This document shows positions 59,564-64,000 of a stretch of DNA of 64,000 nt, piece by piece. The stretch spans positions 18,373,586-18,437,585 of the forward strand of contig NC_080589.1 of assembly GCF_029962835.1 (NCBI RefSeq), read 5' to 3'. The DNA comes from Magnolia sinica (taxonomy: Eukaryota; Streptophyta; Magnoliopsida; Magnoliales; Magnoliaceae). Positions within the stretch are counted from its first letter, which is position 1. Every line of letters begins with the position of its first letter. The notes below the pieces were generated by a model. That model worked only from the letters and a program-made list of their open reading frames with translations. It did not search any database and was not told where the DNA came from. The position numbers were made by a program, and so were the translations under genes.

Positions 59564-60379
59564 GGAGTTAAGAGAGCTTGCAAGATGAGATGACTTGGAG
59601 AATTTTGAGATTTATGAGACACAAAAGTGGGTTTGTGTACTCAAATGAGAAGGAAAAAAAGGGGATTGAGGGTAGTAGGAGATGGGTTTGAGAGAATGGT
59701 AGAGGTGGGTGCAAGAAAAGGAAGAAGATGAAGTTGATTTGAGAATAGAAGGAATATTTGAGAAGAAAAGTGAGATTTTGAGAGGTTTGAAGGGTTTAGA
59801 AGCTAGGTGGGGGTGAAATGAAGTAAATAGGGACATATAGAGGGCCCCACACAAATTTTGTGAGTCCACATATATGCAAAGGGGCAGTGGGCCATCGGAC
59901 CCGCGAGCCCGCCGCGGCCCGCTGGACCGGACCGTGAGGCCTCGCGGTAGGCACGATGCCATTGTGGTCCACTGGACCTAGGGTGGTGGCGCCACCATGG
60001 GGCGATGACATCCCCCTCCTAGGATGCCAAAAATGTGGGGGGGCCACTTTGGTCCCCCCCGTTTTGTGTTATTTGGGCCCCCGAGTCCATTTGAGGCATT
60101 TTCAGATTCCATCTCGCGCATATTCACGCTTTTTAAGTCATTTGAGTGTGGAATACACCGAATTATCGTCTAAACCCATTGATTGATGGTCTAGAAAGGA
60201 ACTGGGATCATCTCACATGATCACAGTTACATACGGGTCATATTTCAACAGTCAGTTTCGCCCGTCGGCAAAACTTGGAATCCTACGATTATTTCTACAT
60301 TTAATCGCCCCTTCCTAAGTCAAAGTACGTCAGTGTACATTATGTTGCCATAACACAGGTCCAGTTTAATCCAAATCAT
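59564..60379 (-). other. Untranslated leader of Ty3 element 2
   Basis: Contains a GC-rich block (59880-60060) and no supported gene. Corresponds to 15865-16896 in element 1. Confidence 0.6.
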
Positions 60380-60391
60380 GCTCTGATACCA
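60380..60391 (-). other. Primer-binding site, tRNA-iMet
   Basis: Minus strand TGGTATCAGAGC, a perfect 12-base match to the usual initiator Met tRNA primer site, three bases inside the 5' LTR at 60395. It fixes the element's orientation as minus. Confidence 0.95.
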
Positions 60392-61303
60392 ACTTGTAAC
60401 ACCCCAAAAATCGGGGGTCGAGCAGAAGCTCAACTCCCGAGTTCCAACGCATCACTTATGTAATATAAATAATGATGATTAAATGTTGTCTATATTAGTG
60501 CATTAAACATGAATGGGATTACACTAAATCAGCATATCATACTCTAGAGATGATTAAATTAAGCAAGCGGAAGACTGTGATAGATATATAAAGTATATAA
60601 GTGGTTATAAACCCCCAGAGTATGATCATGTCACCAGGCTGAATATATACATGTTTGTTCCAAAATATACAAAATAACAAAGTGTAATGTCCAACTAGTT
60701 CGTATCCCTGAAATCTCATCAATCAGTACATGGTCTACATAGACCTGCCTGATAACTGCATATAGGAGAACTCCTCATCGTCATAGAAGTCAAGCTCCGC
60801 TTCATAAGTCTCGCCATCATTTGTAGCTAAAACAGAGTCTTGTTGGTGTTTTAAAACACCGTCCCAGAGTGGGAGTGAGTGATCAACTTAGTGGAGCTAT
60901 AAGGCAAAGGTTAACATGTTATCAATTCAGTTAAGCAGTAATGATAAAGCAGTACAACAATCATGTCTTAAGTACTCTTTTTAATATAGGAATGATATGC
61001 TATAATGATACATGCCCTCGCCTATACTCCCTCAGCGACATCATCTCACAATCGCGCATAGCAAACTCCCTAAACATGCGCTTCCTCGCCAAAGCACATG
61101 TAATGCGGTACATAGTTATGTTAGCCAAGTAATTTATTAGGCTTATTCATACAGCAGATTCGAAAAGCTAAGGTACCCCCCCTTTATATCATTTACCCAA
61201 ACGATGATCCATCTAGGGTCGTCAATCCTAGTTAATCACATACGATAGGCAAATTATAGGGCAACATCACCCCTGATTGAAAAGCAGTGGATAGGCAAGT
61301 TTA

Positions 61304-61540
61304 GGTCGCTACAGGAGGCTCATCACCTCAACGTAGCCTAGTTTATACTTGAGGTCACTATGGAAAGGCTCGTCACCTTAGCGTAGGCCGACAGCTCGAA
61401 TATAGTGTCTCATACACCACTATATTTGGCTCACAAGTTATGGTTACTCACTGGTCAATTCGGGGAGGCTCGTCACCCCAGCGTAAGCCAATAGCTCGAC
61501 CACGGTGTCTCATTCACCACCATGCTTGACTCATGAGTCT
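61304..61540. repeat. Internal tandem repeat of the right LTR
   Basis: Three copies start near 61304, 61352 and 61453 with 'aggctcgtcacc' and 'agcgtaRgcc'. Same layout as 51021-51258, so the repeat predates this insertion. Confidence 0.85.
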
Positions 61541-62767
61541 TAGCAGATCTTGGTACCATGGTTGAAATGGGTTTTACATTGGTAAGTGGTACCTTAGATT
61601 CAAGCAGTAGCATCCATACATGGTAAACACACATTAGGACAATCGGGTTACTTGACAAGTTCGATTGTTACGAGCGCATGCTGAATTAATCGACATGAAG
61701 TGCATAATCACTCCTCGTGGCCTAACCACTGTCGACAATCACCGTACGGCTCGGATTCATCAAACATATTCCTTGTGGCGAGACTAGTTCAGCCACTCGA
61801 TCGGAAACCGTTACCGATTGCCTGGACTACGTAGTAGTCCCAATCACACTTAAATGTAATAGGTAATCACATGTGATAGTCATAATAGCATTTAACAACC
61901 AATTCATATATGATTCTCATTTGAACATTTTAACAAACATATTGAACATGTTATCATACATATGCATTTCATATATAAATCACATATTTGAAATTTAGGT
62001 TACTTGAAGGAAATTATACATATAGGTAAGGTAGTTGAGAATCCTAGCTCAAGACCCTTAATAATTACAATCCATCAAATATTTACTTATTCAGACATTT
62101 TATCAAACACTTAACCTACACATTAATACATACATAACCTAACTTAGTTATAGCATATATTATAGCAAATCCCTTTGTAAAGGAGTTGGTCTACATACAT
62201 CAAACATATAACCAAGATTTATAGTCATGGCAAGCAAAAATTATAATAGCACTTTCATTTAAACATTTCAACAAACACATAGAATGCATTATGTATTCAA
62301 CATAGTTCATACATGTGTGATACATGGGAAGCGTCATATCTAAGTACATGTGGCAGCAATCAAGTCAGTCAAAAATTATTAACTGACATTGAAAGCCTTG
62401 AAAACCATAACCTAAATATTTATAGTCCGTACCTTCGTCGGTACACTCATTACGAACTCGGTTCGTACACCACGTCTTTGTTTACAGCACAACGGCTACC
62501 TAAACATTGCAATAGGTTAGCTATTTCACCGGTTTCTCTATTTGGATTCTTAAAATAGATTAGGGTTAGGTTACCCAAAAATGGAGTTGAAACGAGTTGA
62601 GTAGCTAGACGTAAAGGCGATTCGATGAGTGGAGTAGTAGAACAGGAGCACTGCAGCAAACCCCAAAGGTTTCCCCTCGATCTCCACTCTTTTCTCCTAT
62701 TTTCTCTCTTCTCTCTCCTAGGGTTAGAGAAAATTCGTATGGAATGAGAGAGGGGTGGGTTTAGGGC

Positions 62768-62775
62768 ATTATATA
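62768..62775 (-). promoter_or_regulatory. TATA box, 5' LTR of Ty3 element 2
   Basis: Minus strand TATATAAT in GGGCCTATATAATGCCC with a pyrimidine-rich start region downstream (62660-62720). U3 would be 62776-63556. Confidence 0.68.
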
Positions 62776-63556
62776 GGCCCAGAAGTGATGTCAATGGCCC
62801 CAAGGCCATGATATACTTAGGCTATAGCCAAAAGGCATCTGTTTCGAGCCAATAGAACTCATCTGAAGGTCCATTGCTCGTATACGGTTTGAAGAAAGTT
62901 CTCTGACAATGGATCTATGCTAGGTTAAGGTTTCGGTCCGATCGGATTAATGGATTTATCGTGGAGGACCCGTTTCAGTTCAACGGTCATCGTCACTCGA
63001 TCAGGGCCACAAGTATACCAATGGGTGCAGGAAAATTTTCTTGATCCAAGGGTGTAGTTAGGTCAAAATCTGACGGTCTGAAACCTTAAATTTGGCCTGC
63101 AAGAGAACGGCCCAATTCACTTAAGTTTGAGTTCATTTTCTAAAGATATTCGCGTTTCTCACACACTTTGCTTAAGGCTCAAGTTGTGCGTTTTTGGATA
63201 CTGTTTGGACTCAATTCTTATGATGGTTGTCAAGCCTAGTAAGGTGGTCATAACCTTATTGTTTTGCGATTATCGGACTTTCGACGCGCGGTTCAAGTCC
63301 GATACGGAGTTTCACTGTGCTCCCGAGAGCAACTGGGTTTTGAGACTGATCCTAGGTTTTTAGGAAATGTTAAGTTAATGATTCTAATAGTTTTGGGTCT
63401 TGTAGTTCGTATAGAAAGTGGTTCAAGCTAATTCTGTTAATTAATTTAGTTTAGTACTTAATTAATTTTTGTCTAATTTCTAAAAGATTCGGTCCTTAGT
63501 GATTTCTGCCTGAGGTGGTACTTGGGTCTTTGTACAGATTTTTCTGAGATGCTACA

Positions 63557-64000
63557 CACCTGCACCGTGCTCAGCTATAGTTAGTTTTTTGCTACGGATA
63601 TAAACCTTAGATACAATTACCACAGTTTTAATCCGTGGCTAAAAAGTTGACACACCGTTAATAATTAATGGTGTTATAAGGGGCTCTATGGGGCCTATAA
63701 AAAAAATATGTTCTATCTAAGCCGTCCATATATTTGGAAATATTACTTTAGAGCATGAAATCAAAAATCAGCTAGATCGAAGGCTCAAGTGGACCACACG
63801 GTAGGAAACATGGATATTAAATCATATTTGTTTCTTATAATGTGGTCCACTTAGGCCTTCAATCTACCTTAAATTTAGGATCATGAACTAAAATTATTGG
63901 TCAGAATGGATAAACCAAATACATCATGGTGGGCCCCATGGAGCCCCTGTCAAGACCATCCACGGTCCACGCCCAAATTTGGGCACGTGCTCAAAACAAA
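63557..64000. mobile_element. CACTA-related terminal fragment running off the window
   Basis: 63577-63650 ('tagttttttgctacggatat', 'aatccgtggctaaaaa') matches the subterminal part of the CACTA at 24395-24470, and 'ggctcaagtggaccaca' matches 24640. A clean CACTA terminus is not visible, so it is a decayed or truncated relative. The end holds 'acatcatggtgggccccatgg'-type repeat. Confidence 0.55.

Larger units (their letters stand above)
34345..63556 (-). mobile_element. Ty3/gypsy element 2 (Tekay/Del-like), both LTRs, split by a CACTA
   Basis: Left LTR: 34345-34818 plus 50591-53261. Internal domain: 53262-60394. Right LTR: 60395-63556. LTRs begin TGTAAC and end GCTACA on plus. The flanking pentamers are CGCCT (34340-34344) and CACCT (63557-63561), a target duplication with one G/A change. 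After removing the CACTA and one TGG, the left LTR is 3,145 bp and the right 3,162 bp. In the first ~100 bp the LTRs differ by about seven bases, all transitions, as expected for methylated DNA. Domain order on minus is extra frame, gag, protease, RT/RNase H, integrase, chromodomain tail. The element is better preserved than element 1 but still broken. Confidence 0.95.
60395..63556 (-). repeat. Right (5') LTR of Ty3 element 2, 3,162 bp, uninterrupted
   Basis: TGTAACACCCC...GATGCTACA. It holds the empty CACTA site near 60865, the three-copy internal repeat at 61304-61540 and a TATA box at 62768-62775. As the 5' LTR it would drive the element's own transcript leftward. Confidence 0.95.

Overview
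This is a window of plant nuclear DNA made almost entirely of nested transposable elements and satellite. Nothing looks like a complete resident host gene, and I saw no rRNA, tRNA or CRISPR. Plant origin is shown by TTTAGG-type telomere-like repeats, Ty3/gypsy chromoviruses with a tRNA-iMet primer site, Ty1/copia remains, CACTA (En/Spm) transposons that end CACTA...TAGTG, and captured exons of plant-type genes. The many small inverted repeats built on 'ggggcccaccatgatgtatg' recall large-genome basal angiosperms such as magnoliids; that guess is weak.

Layout. 1-6070: G-rich telomere-like satellite, open at the window edge, followed by a dimer of a ~175-bp unit (6071-6420). 7184-9676: a 2.5-kb CACTA element with 27-bp perfect inverted termini. 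9677-20016: Ty3/gypsy element 1 on the minus strand, decayed and missing its 3' LTR. 20017-20975: fragment of an older LTR in opposite orientation. 20976-23942: a gutted Ty1/copia element on the minus strand. 23943-34344: an old LTR split by a 7,260-bp CACTA (24370-31629, target duplication AGT). 34345-63556: Ty3/gypsy element 2, minus strand, with ~3.15-kb LTRs; its left LTR is split by a 15,769-bp CACTA (34819-50587, target duplication TGG). 63557-64000: start of another CACTA-related sequence.

The 7.26-kb CACTA carries pieces of at least seven unrelated host genes: enolase, CTP synthase, an ESCRT-III VPS2-like protein, a ubiquitin-conjugating enzyme, an NCL-type EF-hand Na+/Ca2+ exchanger, Leo1/VIP4 and a DJ-1/PfpI protein. 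Several keep splice sites, so capture was at the DNA level. Stop codons and missing exons make them pseudogene fragments. No CACTA transposase was recognised, so all three CACTA elements look non-autonomous.

The most unusual point is that the 15.8-kb CACTA contains a 5-kb telomere-like satellite (35889-40850) that ends at the same junction and runs into the same ~175-bp dimer as the separate array at the left edge (6070/6071 and 40850/40851). Satellite plus dimer therefore behave as one unit, and at least one copy now sits inside a DNA transposon. A second unusual point is an extra open reading frame between the 5' LTR and gag in both Ty3 elements.

Insertion order inferred from nesting: copia and old LTRs first, then the Ty3 elements and the 7.26-kb CACTA, and the 15.8-kb CACTA after element 2. 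Similarity statements are by eye, without alignment software.
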